A stretch of DNA of 64,000 nt from Clostridium sp. D53t1_180928_C8 (GTDB lineage: Bacteria; Bacillota; Clostridia; Clostridiales; Clostridiaceae), in assembly GCF_015667795.1 (NCBI RefSeq), contig NZ_JADPEL010000002.1, forward strand, positions 233,212 to 297,211. Reading direction: 5' to 3'. The translations under genes were made by a program, and so were the position numbers. The notes beneath the pieces were generated by a model. The model was given only the letters and a program-made list of their open reading frames with translations, searched no databases and had not been told where the DNA came from. Shown piece by piece: positions 8,324-18,029 of this stretch (position 1 is the stretch's first letter; every line of letters starts with the position of its first letter).

Positions 8324-11300
8324 ATGGGGACAATATATGAAGTAACTTCAACCTATTCTCTAATTCTTTCTGCTATTACTGGTTATGCTAATCTTTTATC
8401 TATAGCCAATAAAGGAACAAAATTAGATATATTAGAATATAACAAAACAGACTTATGGTCATATTTAAAGCTTAATAATACTGATGCCTATATTTTAAAA
8501 TCTGATTTAAAATTAATAACAGGCTCGGTCACTATAAAATATATTGATAAAGATACTAATACTGAGTTAGCTACCTCTGAATCTTTTACAAATATTTCAT
8601 TAGGTAGCTACACTTATAATGCAAAAACAATAAGTGGATATTCCATTTATGGAGATAATGAAAAAGCAGTTACCTTAACTGCTGATAATCCTAATATTAT
8701 TGTTACTTTCACTTATATCAAAATATTAGGCACTATTTATCTAAAGTATTTAGATGATACTTCTTTAGAAGAAATTAAAACTACTGAAACATTTAATAAT
8801 CTTGAGCTAAAGAGTTATAGCTATACTGCTACTTCTATTGATAATTACACTTTATCAAATGAATCATCCCAAACAGTTATCCTAACAGATTCTACTCCTA
8901 TTCAGACAATTACCTTTAGGTATAAAAAAATATTAGGAAGCGTTACTGTTAATTATTTAGAAAACAATTCTCTTAAAGTCATTTCAATAGCCAAAGTTTA
9001 TAACAATTTAGAAATGGGCCCTCATTCTTTTAATGCTATTAATATAAAAAACTACACCTTAGTTAGTCCATATTCTCAAAGTGTTATTTTAACCTCAAGT
9101 AATCTAAATCAAAGTATAACTTTTAAATATAAAAAAACATCTGGAAAGGTAACTATAAAATATATTGATAAACCTACACAAATTGAAATTGCTACAGAAG
9201 ATATTATTGAAAATCTATCTATGGGAAGCTATACCTATAACGCAAAAACTGTTGTTGGCTATAGTGTATTAGGTGACTCTTCGAAAACTATTACCTTAAC
9301 AGAGGAATCACCTAGTGCCTCCATTACTTTTGAATATGATATAGTTTATCTTCCACTTGATGTTAATAAACAAAATGAAGTTCCTTATATTTCAACCTAT
9401 TATATAAAACCGGTAGTTGAACCTGGAGAAGAAGTTTTTATAGATTATTATATTACTGATTATTATTACAAGGAGTATTTAGAAGAAGACTACAGTGAAA
9501 ACTTCACCGTTACAGTAAGAGTTGAAGGACAAGCTGATAAAGTGTTTAGAAATATGAAAGCTGGAGATCATAAAGTTAGTTTAGGATCTTTTACTAATTT
9601 AGGTAATCAAAAATTTTCTATTTTATGTACTGATGCCTATGGAAGAAACTCTCATGAGTTATTTAATTTCTTCTTAATTAGAAAGCCTATAGTGTGGAAT
9701 GAATATGTAATGACTCAAGAAGATTTAAATATTTATAATATTAAAAATACTGATAACTATGAAGTAAAAAAAATAATAGACTTATCAACTTTATCTAGTA
9801 AAACAAGTGCAACTGTTAAAGCTGCATTAGTTGATGCTGCTAATAAAATAACTCCTGATTCTAAAACCTACGTTTGTGTAATTGCTGATACAACTGGTGA
9901 TGGAACCCCTGACAATTGGTGGGCTGAAAATCAAGTTAAATATGCTAGTGATTATGATAAAACTGCTGTATTACAAGAAGCAACTAATACTAGGATTGGA
10001 CTTCAACAACTTTTAGATGTTAAAAAGGCCGATGGATATAATAAAGTTAAATTGTTACCTGGAATTTATAGAATAGACCATCAAAAACAAATCTATATTC
10101 CAACTCAATTTACTTTAGATATGAATGGATCTATATTAAAGCAAAACCAATTTACTGGTAATAAATCCCTAATGATTGATTTAAATAATACCTTTGATTC
10201 TCATGTTATTAACGGAACTGTTGAAGGTGATTATTTTACTCATGATTATACTAACTCTACAAATAACTCTGAATGGGTAAATGGTATTAATATAGGTAGT
10301 GAATCTAAATATAGTTCTTTTGATAACATTAACATTAAAGATATAACTGGATATGGTGGTGGTAATGGTATAGCTGTGTCTAGAGATAATACGCTTAATT
10401 ATACCTATTTATATCCTAAGAGTATAGGTAATACTTTTAAACTAGAAGATATCGATAGAAAAACTGGATTAAATATATCTCCAATTAACAGAACTACCTC
10501 TGACTATATTGATATTACAGGTTATTCTAGCATAGGGTATTTATCAGTCAGCGTATATTTAGGTTATCAAGGTAATCCTTGTGGAACTTGGAATATAATT
10601 TGCCATTTTTATGATGAAAATAAAATCTTTATTCAATCTATCGATTCTTATCAATATAGACGCGTTTCTGTACCTTCTAATGCTAGATACTTGAGAGTAA
10701 CAATATTAAATGAATCATACCCAACAAATCTATCAGTACAATATTTTAGAATTCCTACCCATTGTTCATTTAATAATGTTAATTTTGAAAACTGCAGATG
10801 TGTTGGTTTAGCTCAAGCTGCAATGAAGGATATGTTAGTAGACTCTTGTAAATTTACTAGAAACGGACAATCATCAGCTAAATGTGCTTATGATGCAGAA
10901 GATGGTTGGGATATGATGCAAGATTGTACTTTCAAAAATAATAATTTTTATAATAATCCAAATAATGATTTTTTAACTTGTGCTGGTCATAACTTTATAG
11001 TTGACGGTCAAAAAAGTGGAAAAATATACATTTGGGAACGTACAAGATCTATAGTCATTAAAAATTGTTCAAATACTAATATAACATTACAATCTGGCGG
11101 AGTAAGCTCTATAGTACAACATGGTATATATAAAGTATTTAATAATATTTTTATATCTGGCAGTGTTGCTAATAACTTATCAAAAAACAACACATGTATA
11201 GGTTCCTTATCTGGAATAGTAAGTAACTCTACCTTAGGATCATTAGCTGATTTTAGCACTTATAATAATTGTATAATTAAAATATCTAGCACATTATTAG

Positions 11301-11899
11301 CCTATTTAAATAGCATTAAAATGATTAATTGTTCTTTAATTCCTGAATCCACTTTAACAAGCAGATATTCATTATCTTTCAATAATGGTCATTTAGATAG
11401 CTATTATTTTGAGAATTGTAATTTTTGTGGAAAATCAAAATTAAATAATCATAATGGATTTTTCTCTGGTAAATTTGTCAATTGTAACTTTGAAGATACT
11501 GCAATTTTCCCTAATGTCCAATGTGAAGCAAATGATATTATATACTTCGAAGACTGTACCTTAAACTATTCTGAAAATAATTTTATTTATTATTCTCCTT
11601 TTGCTTATAGTAAAGGTACTAATACTAATATACAATTTAATAATTGTACAATAAATAATATTGATAATAATAATAAGTCACTTATATATGCTTATGCTAA
11701 ACCTAATGGAATATGTGTTTTTACTAATTGCATAATAAATATACCGGATAATTTAATTATATTTGATGGCATTTCATTTTATAAAGATTATATAGAAAGC
11801 TATATCGTTAAATTTTTAAATTCTCCAATTAAAAATAATAATATTCTTATTAGCGACTTATATAAAAGTAATACTAATATACAAGTTATAATTAATTAA
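8324..11899 (+). CDS. SH3b-MucBP-beta-helix protein (1191 aa), copy 2, no signal peptide
   Basis: Residues ~1-63 resemble a bacterial SH3 domain (K-G-T-K-L-D-I-L-E, then W-S-Y-L-K-L). Residues ~64-340 hold four MucBP-type repeats of ~69 residues, each opening with G-x-V-T-I-K-Y-I/L and closing with I-T-F-x-Y. Next comes the same Ig-like domain (E-V-P-Y-I-S-T-Y-Y-I) and beta-helix core as the 3459 gene, including C-A-Y-D-A-E-D-G-W-D-M-M-Q-D near residue 865. The last ~290 residues are a different, Cys/Asn-rich beta-helix. Unlike its paralogue it has no signal peptide or membrane segment. AGGAGATG precedes the ATG, and an in-frame stop at 8300-8302 rules out an upstream extension. Export is therefore unexplained: loss of a signal, non-classical release, or release by lysis. 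Confidence 0.8.
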   Translation: MGTIYEVTSTYSLILSAITGYANLLSIANKGTKLDILEYNKTDLWSYLKLNNTDAYILKSDLKLITGSVTIKYIDKDTNTELATSESFTNISLGSYTYNAKTISGYSIYGDNEKAVTLTADNPNIIVTFTYIKILGTIYLKYLDDTSLEEIKTTETFNNLELKSYSYTATSIDNYTLSNESSQTVILTDSTPIQTITFRYKKILGSVTVNYLENNSLKVISIAKVYNNLEMGPHSFNAINIKNYTLVSPYSQSVILTSSNLNQSITFKYKKTSGKVTIKYIDKPTQIEIATEDIIENLSMGSYTYNAKTVVGYSVLGDSSKTITLTEESPSASITFEYDIVYLPLDVNKQNEVPYISTYYIKPVVEPGEEVFIDYYITDYYYKEYLEEDYSENFTVTVRVEGQADKVFRNMKAGDHKVSLGSFTNLGNQKFSILCTDAYGRNSHELFNFFLIRKPIVWNEYVMTQEDLNIYNIKNTDNYEVKKIIDLSTLSSKTSATVKAALVDAANKITPDSKTYVCVIADTTGDGTPDNWWAENQVKYASDYDKTAVLQEATNTRIGLQQLLDVKKADGYNKVKLLPGIYRIDHQKQIYIPTQFTLDMNGSILKQNQFTGNKSLMIDLNNTFDSHVINGTVEGDYFTHDYTNSTNNSEWVNGINIGSESKYSSFDNINIKDITGYGGGNGIAVSRDNTLNYTYLYPKSIGNTFKLEDIDRKTGLNISPINRTTSDYIDITGYSSIGYLSVSVYLGYQGNPCGTWNIICHFYDENKIFIQSIDSYQYRRVSVPSNARYLRVTILNESYPTNLSVQYFRIPTHCSFNNVNFENCRCVGLAQAAMKDMLVDSCKFTRNGQSSAKCAYDAEDGWDMMQDCTFKNNNFYNNPNNDFLTCAGHNFIVDGQKSGKIYIWERTRSIVIKNCSNTNITLQSGGVSSIVQHGIYKVFNNIFISGSVANNLSKNNTCIGSLSGIVSNSTLGSLADFSTYNNCIIKISSTLLAYLNSIKMINCSLIPESTLTSRYSLSFNNGHLDSYYFENCNFCGKSKLNNHNGFFSGKFVNCNFEDTAIFPNVQCEANDIIYFEDCTLNYSENNFIYYSPFAYSKGTNTNIQFNNCTINNIDNNNKSLIYAYAKPNGICVFTNCIINIPDNLIIFDGISFYKDYIESYIVKFLNSPIKNNNILISDLYKSNTNIQVIIN

Positions 11900-11911
11900 T
11901 TATAGTTACAA

Positions 11912-11945
11912 GGATAGTGTATTCATCTTATAGATTACACTATCC
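11912..11945 (+). terminator. Terminator after the second beta-helix gene
   Basis: 10-bp perfect arms (11912-11921, 11936-11945) 12 bases beyond the stop codon. The T-tail is short, so it may act from both sides, also ending the capsule transcript. Confidence 0.6.
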
Positions 11946-11953
11946 CTATTATA

Positions 11954-12370
11954 TTAATTCTCTTCACTTTCCTTAAATGCAAAAAATCGTTATGCTAAAT
12001 AATTGAATATTACAAATAACCCCATCCCTACAAACATAGCTACATTCTCTTGAATTATTTTATTATAGCTAACAAGTAATACTCTTATTAATGGTTTGGC
12101 AATTCCATAAGCCATAAAATAACATATAGAAATATTAATAATAAATTTAAATACAGTTCTTAAACCCGTATCTTTATTTTCAAAGGTAAATTTTTTATTT
12201 AAATAATAACTTAACATACTTCTAAAAAAATAATTTACTGCTGATGAAATCCAGTAACTTGCCCTAAAATAATTATAAAATATGAACATTATAGAAGTCC
12301 CAAAAAAAGTATTTATTATACCTACTATTATAAACCTTAAAAATGTTTTATCAAAAAATTTTACTAGCAT
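11954..12370 (-). pseudogene. GtrA-like flippase with premature stop
   Basis: A four-helix GtrA family protein (R-F-I-I-V-G-I-I-N-T start, S-Y-Y-L-N-K-K-F-T-F loop). Translation stops with TAA at 11990-11992, but the same frame continues R-F-F-A-F-K-E-S-E-E-N to a stop at 11954. GtrA proteins normally end N-[FY]-L-x-[QR]-[RK]-F-[VA]-F, so TAA most likely replaces CAA (Gln), removing the last 11-12 residues. I start it at the ATG at 12370, which overlaps the GtrB stop and has GGAAG upstream; a GTG seven codons earlier is possible. GtrA moves undecaprenyl-P-glucose (or another sugar) across the membrane for polymer decoration. The loss is small, so residual function cannot be excluded. Confidence 0.75.
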
Positions 12371-13306
12371 TTTATCTTTACGCTTCCACACTTATTAGAA
12401 ATAATATATCGCGGCCTTTCTTTTATTTCATTATATATTTTAGAAATATAATATCCGATTATACCTAAACTAATCATAATTATACTACCTATAAATAACT
12501 GAATTACTATTACTGTAGTAAAGCCTTCTAATGCTTGTCCTGATATTTTTTGGTATATAGAGTGTATTCCAAGCATAATCGAAATTATAAATACTACTAC
12601 TACTCCCATTAATGTTACTAATTGCATTGGAAATGATGAGAATATTGTAATATTATTTATCGCATATTTTATTAATCCACACTTGGACCACTTAGATTCT
12701 CCTTCTATTCTTTCCTCAACATCAAATTTAATACTAATATTATTAAATCCAATCCATGAAGATAACGCTCTAAAAAATGTATCCTTTTCTTTCATATTAA
12801 TTATTATATCAACAGCCTTACGATCTAATAATTTAAAGTCTGACGACTTGCTCATATCAATACTAGTTATCTTACTTATTATTTTATAAAAACATTTAGC
12901 ACTATATTTATAAAATATGCTTTCATTTCCTCTATCTGATTTAATTCCTTCAATAATTTCATATCCTTCTTCCCATAACTTATACATTTCTACTATTTTT
13001 TTGTGGCGGATGTTGTAAATCACAATCTATAATTACACAACATTCTCCAATTAAATTTTCTAATCCTGCAAAAATAGCTGCTTCTTTTCCAAAATTTCTT
13101 GAAAACTTTACTCCTTTAATATTATCAACTTTACTTGATATATTAGTTATTTCATTCCATGTGTTATCTTTAGATTAATCATAAACAAAAATAATTTCAT
13201 ATTCAATGCATTCCTTAGCTAAAATACTTGATATTTTTTTTGCAGTTTTATATATCATTTTCTCTTCATTGTATGCTGGTATTATAACCGATAAAACTCT
13301 CTCCAT
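12364..13306 (-). pseudogene. GtrB-like undecaprenyl-phosphate glycosyltransferase, nonsense plus frameshift
   Basis: From the ATG at 13304-13306 (RBS GGTGGGGG) the frame reads S-V-I-I-P-A-Y-N-E-E, typical GT2. It is cut by TAA at 13175-13177, within the V-x-D-x-S-x-D-x-T block. It continues to C-D-L-Q-H-P-P, where a seven-A run (around 13001-13007) shifts the frame; removing one A joins it to I-V-E-M-Y-K-L-W-E-E-G-Y-E. The rest (12364-13000) holds two membrane helices and the usual C-terminus. The intact protein would be ~310 residues, charging undecaprenyl phosphate with a sugar for GtrA. Two different lesions indicate real decay. Confidence 0.85.
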
Positions 13307-13322
13307 AAGCCCCCACCTATTC

Positions 13323-14675
13323 TTACTCTTTATTTATTGAATTAACTCCATAATATTTTGCTATAGCTGTATTAGGCCATTCATTACTATCATTGGATAA
13401 ATCCCCAAATCCTGTATAACAATCATACTTAGAATAACCCATTATTGTAGGAATATTAATATCATATATATTATCTTCTTTCTGAGATATTATTTGAGAA
13501 ACTCTATAATCAAAACTTGCTCTAGTTTGTCTTAATTTTAAAACTGCTTCTATATAACTAGTACAGAAAAATAAATATAGTATACTTAACGTTAGTAAGA
13601 CAAAAGTTTGAGATTTTTTATCAAATTTTAACTTTGAATATATATTACCAATTGTAATAATAACTAAAACTATGGGTCCACTCCATGCCCTTTCTGGAAA
13701 ACTTGGTGATACAACCATTGAATAAATTGAGGCTAAGCTTCCTATAAAAAATATTATTCCTATATATAAATTATCTATCATTTCTATTAATTGCATTTTT
13801 TTTCTATTAGCATAATAATAGTATATAAGTAGTATCGCTAAAAAAATTATAATAGGTGTTAAATATTTCATTAAATCTATAGAAATAAAAACTCCCCTCC
13901 TTAATAGTGATAAAGTTCCACCTATTCCTCCTGCATTTTTTAATCTACTTTGTTGTCCCGGCGCCAAAATCATTATACTAAGTCCTATTAAATTTCCAAT
14001 TAATCCACTAAACATCCAAACTTTTAATTTTATTTTTTTTAACTTAAATGTTATTAAATATAATATTGATATACATATTAGTGCAACACTAGTATTTTCA
14101 TTTGTCCATCCAGCTAGTATTCCAAATATTAAATAAAAAATAGTAAACAAAGCCTTAAATATAATAGAATTATTCTTATGCTCATTATCTTTATTAATAA
14201 TTCTAAATGGAATTAAATAAATTAATACAATTAAAATACCATATAAATAATTTGAAGCTCCTGTTATCCATAAATAGCTTTGTCCAAAGTTTGGGGTAAT
14301 ACCCCATAATATTAAAAATATAATTAATATCCATTTTAATTCAATCTTTTTTAATGTTCCATATGAATAAAAATATATAATGATAACTAGTCCTAAAAAA
14401 CTAATTGTGTTAAATAAATTAAAAAATATCTTTTGGTAACATAAAAAAAATTGTGCTATAGTGTGTACAACACTTCTACCATTCATATTTAAATAATGTG
14501 CCTTTTGAGATAATAAAATTTCATTAATACTACTTATTTTACTACCATCCATAAATGAAAATGAATACGAATAATCATCTACATATAAAGGTGTATAGCA
14601 ATTTAATACATAAAATAATATACTCATTATAATAAAAGTTGATATTATTAAAACTTTATTCTTTTTATATATCAT
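13323..14675 (-). CDS. DUF6056-like multi-pass membrane glycosyltransferase (Gtr type-specific component)
   Basis: 450 residues with about ten membrane helices. The first outside loop has Y-V-D-D-Y-S-Y-S-F, the acidic pair typical of GT-C-like enzymes that use lipid-linked sugars. A soluble C-terminal tail of ~60 residues follows. It is intact and sits just upstream of GtrB and GtrA, as in three-gene Gtr glucosylation sets where the third protein transfers the sugar to the polymer. DUF6056 membership is from recognition of the overall pattern. With GtrB broken, its lipid-linked donor may now be missing or supplied by another locus. Confidence 0.7.
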   Translation of the reverse strand: MIYKKNKVLIISTFIIMSILFYVLNCYTPLYVDDYSYSFSFMDGSKISSINEILLSQKAHYLNMNGRSVVHTIAQFFLCYQKIFFNLFNTISFLGLVIIIYFYSYGTLKKIELKWILIIFLILWGITPNFGQSYLWITGASNYLYGILIVLIYLIPFRIINKDNEHKNNSIIFKALFTIFYLIFGILAGWTNENTSVALICISILYLITFKLKKIKLKVWMFSGLIGNLIGLSIMILAPGQQSRLKNAGGIGGTLSLLRRGVFISIDLMKYLTPIIIFLAILLIYYYYANRKKMQLIEMIDNLYIGIIFFIGSLASIYSMVVSPSFPERAWSGPIVLVIITIGNIYSKLKFDKKSQTFVLLTLSILYLFFCTSYIEAVLKLRQTRASFDYRVSQIISQKEDNIYDINIPTIMGYSKYDCYTGFGDLSNDSNEWPNTAIAKYYGVNSINKE

Positions 14676-14720
14676 TTAGTCACTCCCTCCTTTTTGTTAA
14701 TAACATTATTTAATATTTAA

Positions 14721-16286
14721 TTACATAATGTTATTATTTTTTATTATATCTTTATTTAGTATAGACCTTAAAATATTTATAATAAAATTTTTAAAATACA
14801 TAAACTCCTTCTTTTTACATAATAAAATTATAAATAATATATTAGAAATAACTGTACAAATTAAAATTTTAAATAATAATGTCCAAATATTATTTACAAT
14901 TATAAAATTACAAACTAACCTTGTAATCAATAAATTTAATATAAGAATAATAAGAAATTCTATATATCTCTTAAAATATTCTTTACTTTTACATTCTAGT
15001 CCATATCTATAAACTGCATATGGATCATACCAAACATTAGTCAATATCCTTGAAATTGCAGTTGCTAAGAGTATTCCAAATAATCCAAAAAAATTTCCTA
15101 ATATCATAGATAATGTTAAATTTAATATTGCTGTTATTATTAAAATATATCTTCCTTTCCTAAATAAACCCATTGTGTTTTTAAATGTCCAAACAACATT
15201 CTGCATTCCTACCATATAAAAATTAATAGCTAATATAATAGCTATATTTAATGGTAGTATGAATTTACTTCCTATCCATATATTAATTACATCATTTATT
15301 AAAATAATTATACAAATACTACAAAACCCATAAATCCAAAAGTTGGCAAAATTTATTATATAAAAAAATTCTCTTTGTCTTTCTTTACTTTCCTTTGCAT
15401 TTAAATTGCCAACACTCGCAGTTATCCCATTAAATATTTGATTTAATACTGTATTAATAATACCTATAAGCATTGTATAGTTAGAGCTTAATCCTACTGT
15501 AGCTAATCCTGAAAAGTATGTAATTATCATATTATCAGTATTATTTACTAAAACACCACTTAACTTAACTATCATTAATGCTCTAATATTCTTTATTAGA
15601 GCACTCTTTTTTTCTTTATCTATACTAATATCATTATTTTCTTTTAAAAACGGATATAGCTTATCAGCCATCTTAGATATAATAATATTAAATGATAATG
15701 TTCCTATAGTTTGAACAGCTAAGTATACTAAAAAATTTCTTGTAACTACTAATACAATAATTTGAAGTATAGTTTGAACTATGCTTATTAAATAACTTAT
15801 AATAGCCGATATATAATTTTTTTGATCTGCTACTATTATAGAGTTTTTATACGAATAAAAATATGATACCACTGTGTTAAAAAGATAAAAACAATATAGC
15901 ACATATAAATTTTCTTTTATATTTGGAGCATCTTTTATAATTACATTTAACAAGGGCATTAATACTACACCTATTATTGCAATTACAATTCCTATAGTTT
16001 TATATGCTCTTGCATAAAACCCCATTAATACTGATATTTCTTTTTTATCTCTTTCAGCTAATGGTTTATATAATGCATATATTATAGCTGTCCCAACACC
16101 AAGTTCAGCTAATGATAACATTGATAATATATTACTAAATAAACCACTAACCCCTAAATATTCTGCTGCTAGAAATTTAATAAATACAGTTCTGCTTATA
16201 AAGCCTAATATAGTTTGAATAAATTGTCCTATAAATCCAGTAGCAATATTTCTTATAGAATTTACAGTTCTTGATTGACTTTGCAT
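14721..16286 (-). CDS. Wzx-type polysaccharide flippase (MOP superfamily)
   Basis: 521 residues, 12-14 membrane segments. The N-terminus has S-R-T-V-N-S-I-R-N and F-I-G-Q-F-I-Q-T-I-L-G-F-I-S-R-T-V-F, the typical opening of clostridial and streptococcal oligosaccharide flippases. It moves undecaprenyl-PP-linked repeat units outward for the EpsG polymerase. It is the only intact flippase in the locus. RBS GGAGAG is close upstream. Confidence 0.85.
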   Translation of the reverse strand: MQSQSRTVNSIRNIATGFIGQFIQTILGFISRTVFIKFLAAEYLGVSGLFSNILSMLSLAELGVGTAIIYALYKPLAERDKKEISVLMGFYARAYKTIGIVIAIIGVVLMPLLNVIIKDAPNIKENLYVLYCFYLFNTVVSYFYSYKNSIIVADQKNYISAIISYLISIVQTILQIIVLVVTRNFLVYLAVQTIGTLSFNIIISKMADKLYPFLKENNDISIDKEKKSALIKNIRALMIVKLSGVLVNNTDNMIITYFSGLATVGLSSNYTMLIGIINTVLNQIFNGITASVGNLNAKESKERQREFFYIINFANFWIYGFCSICIIILINDVINIWIGSKFILPLNIAIILAINFYMVGMQNVVWTFKNTMGLFRKGRYILIITAILNLTLSMILGNFFGLFGILLATAISRILTNVWYDPYAVYRYGLECKSKEYFKRYIEFLIILILNLLITRLVCNFIIVNNIWTLLFKILICTVISNILFIILLCKKKEFMYFKNFIINILRSILNKDIIKNNNIM

Positions 16287-16305
16287 ATAATCTCTCCTAA
16301 TTAAA

Positions 16306-17457
16306 TTAATTTGCTTTACTAATACTTCTTAAAGCAAACCCTTGTGCAAATGGTAATATATCAAATAATACCGAATATACACCTATATCTTTAGTATCAC
16401 CTTGTGAAAAGTCTATAGCTCCATCTCTTCTTGTAACTGACATTAAATACTTAATTGATTTTTCATATGAAGCCTTACATTCTTTACTTATTTCTTCTAT
16501 TTGCGATGCATTTAGTAAATACCATGCTAAAGTTGCTGTAGTGGATGAATCTATCCTTGTTTCTTTTCTTGTTACAGTCCATCCAAATCCACCATTATCC
16601 AACTGAACTTTTAATATACTTTTTGAATACTTAATTACTATTTCTTCTAGTACATTTTTATATTTATTATCATTAGGTAGTTCAATCCATGAATCTATTA
16701 ACCCTATGGCAAACCACCCAAGTCCTCTTCCCCATCCACATAATCCTAACTTATATTTATTTTTTACATCATATGCATGGAATGGAATTAAACTATCACT
16801 ATCAAATCCACATTCAAAATATTCAGTAATTTGCTTTACCGCTAATTTTATAGCCTCATTATTATATTTAACTCCATACTTTATTAAAAATGGACATATA
16901 AATCCAATTGTATCTACATATCTATAGTTAGGCATACTCTTTCTATATTTAACTGTTCCATCTTCTCCTACAAGTTCATTTATTAAATTATATGTATAAT
17001 CCAACGAATGCTTGTACTTATCAGATTTATCTACTTTCATTACTGCATATGATAATATTGCACAATCAACAAACTCTGGCTTTTTAGTCCATTGACCTTC
17101 ATTATTAAAATGTGATGATAAATATCTATTTATCTCTTCATTTATTTTACTATCATTCATTTCATCTTCACTTAACCCTAATAATAAAGCTGCTTGCTGC
17201 CAATGCTGAATAGCACTCTTACTATAATTACCTTGTAACTTATCAATTATTACTAATCTTGTATTATCAGTAACTTTTATTTTAGGAGTATTGTTCAACC
17301 ATTTTAAGCTTCTTTTAGTTAAAACATTCTTCCATGCTTTTTTATCATTATATCTTCCAATATGTATTCTGGATATCCATGTCTTTATTATTGGAATTAT
17401 ATCTATTAATAGTACTATAAAAATTAAACCTAATATTATTGATTTTAAAATCTCCAT
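16306..17457 (-). CDS. GH88/GH105-like (alpha/alpha)6-barrel protein, membrane-anchored
   Basis: 383 residues. One N-terminal membrane segment (~6-26) precedes a helical-barrel domain with C-G-W-G-R-G-L-G-W-F-A-I-G-L (~residues 240-252), resembling the W-G-R-G-N-G-W motif of GH105 unsaturated rhamnogalacturonyl hydrolases. Further aromatic/Asp motifs include D-T-I-G-F and N-G-G-F-G-W. GH88/105 enzymes cleave the unsaturated uronic residue left by polysaccharide lyases, which fits the two lyase-like beta-helix proteins nearby. Positive charges follow the membrane segment, so the domain may face the cytoplasm, an odd place for polymer trimming. Activity is inferred from motif similarity only. 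Confidence 0.65.
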   Translation of the reverse strand: MEILKSIILGLIFIVLLIDIIPIIKTWISRIHIGRYNDKKAWKNVLTKRSLKWLNNTPKIKVTDNTRLVIIDKLQGNYSKSAIQHWQQAALLLGLSEDEMNDSKINEEINRYLSSHFNNEGQWTKKPEFVDCAILSYAVMKVDKSDKYKHSLDYTYNLINELVGEDGTVKYRKSMPNYRYVDTIGFICPFLIKYGVKYNNEAIKLAVKQITEYFECGFDSDSLIPFHAYDVKNKYKLGLCGWGRGLGWFAIGLIDSWIELPNDNKYKNVLEEIVIKYSKSILKVQLDNGGFGWTVTRKETRIDSSTTATLAWYLLNASQIEEISKECKASYEKSIKYLMSVTRRDGAIDFSQGDTKDIGVYSVLFDILPFAQGFALRSISKAN

Positions 17458-17473
17458 TATACGTCCCTTCTAA

Positions 17474-18029
17474 TTAAACTATATATCCATTATTATTGAG
17501 AAGCTTTTCTTTAAGTTCATTTTGTTTTTCAATAATTAACATTCCTAAATCATGAGCGTAATCATATGAAAAATTTGGATATACCTCTAATTTTTTTATT
17601 TTTCTATATATATTCTTCTTTACTCATTAACACTTTTGCAGGATTTCCGGCAACTACTACGTTTCTAGGTACATTTTTTGTCACAACAACTCCTGCTACT
17701 ACAATAGAATTTTCTCCTATTGTCACTCCTAGCATTATCAATGCTCTTACCCCTATAAACACATTATCTTCCACATTTATTAACCCTATTTTTGTATATC
17801 CTAAATTTCTTTTAGTTGATGCATCATGTGATAATAAATAAGGATGTGGAGCTATAGTAACGTTATCTCCTATAGTTATTAAATTACATACTCCATAATC
17901 TAATATGGCTCCATCCATAATTGATCAATTATTTCCTATAGTCATTCCATTTCTTACATGATCTTTTAGTGTTATTTAATCACTTAAAAAACTTCTTATT
18001 TTATATTTTATAAAGTTAACTATCCTCAT
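17474..18029 (-). pseudogene. Hexapeptide-repeat acetyltransferase, two nonsense codons and a frameshift
   Basis: The original start is probably the ATG at 18027-18029, overlapping the stop of the upstream GT2 gene. The frame reads R-I-V-N-F-I-K-Y-K-I, then TAA, then H-V-R-N-G-M-T-I-G-N-N, then TGA. It then runs open through a left-handed beta-helix ending V-A-G-N-P-A-K-V-L (17604-17918). After E-E-Y-I a shift into another frame continues K-L-E-V-Y-P-N-F-S-Y to a stop at 17474-17476. This is a decayed O-acetyltransferase related to the intact gene at 18952. Confidence 0.8.

Noticed and set aside
14728-15012. Plus-strand ORF inside the flippase gene
   Set aside because: Antisense shadow of a conserved membrane protein gene; composition follows from the other strand.
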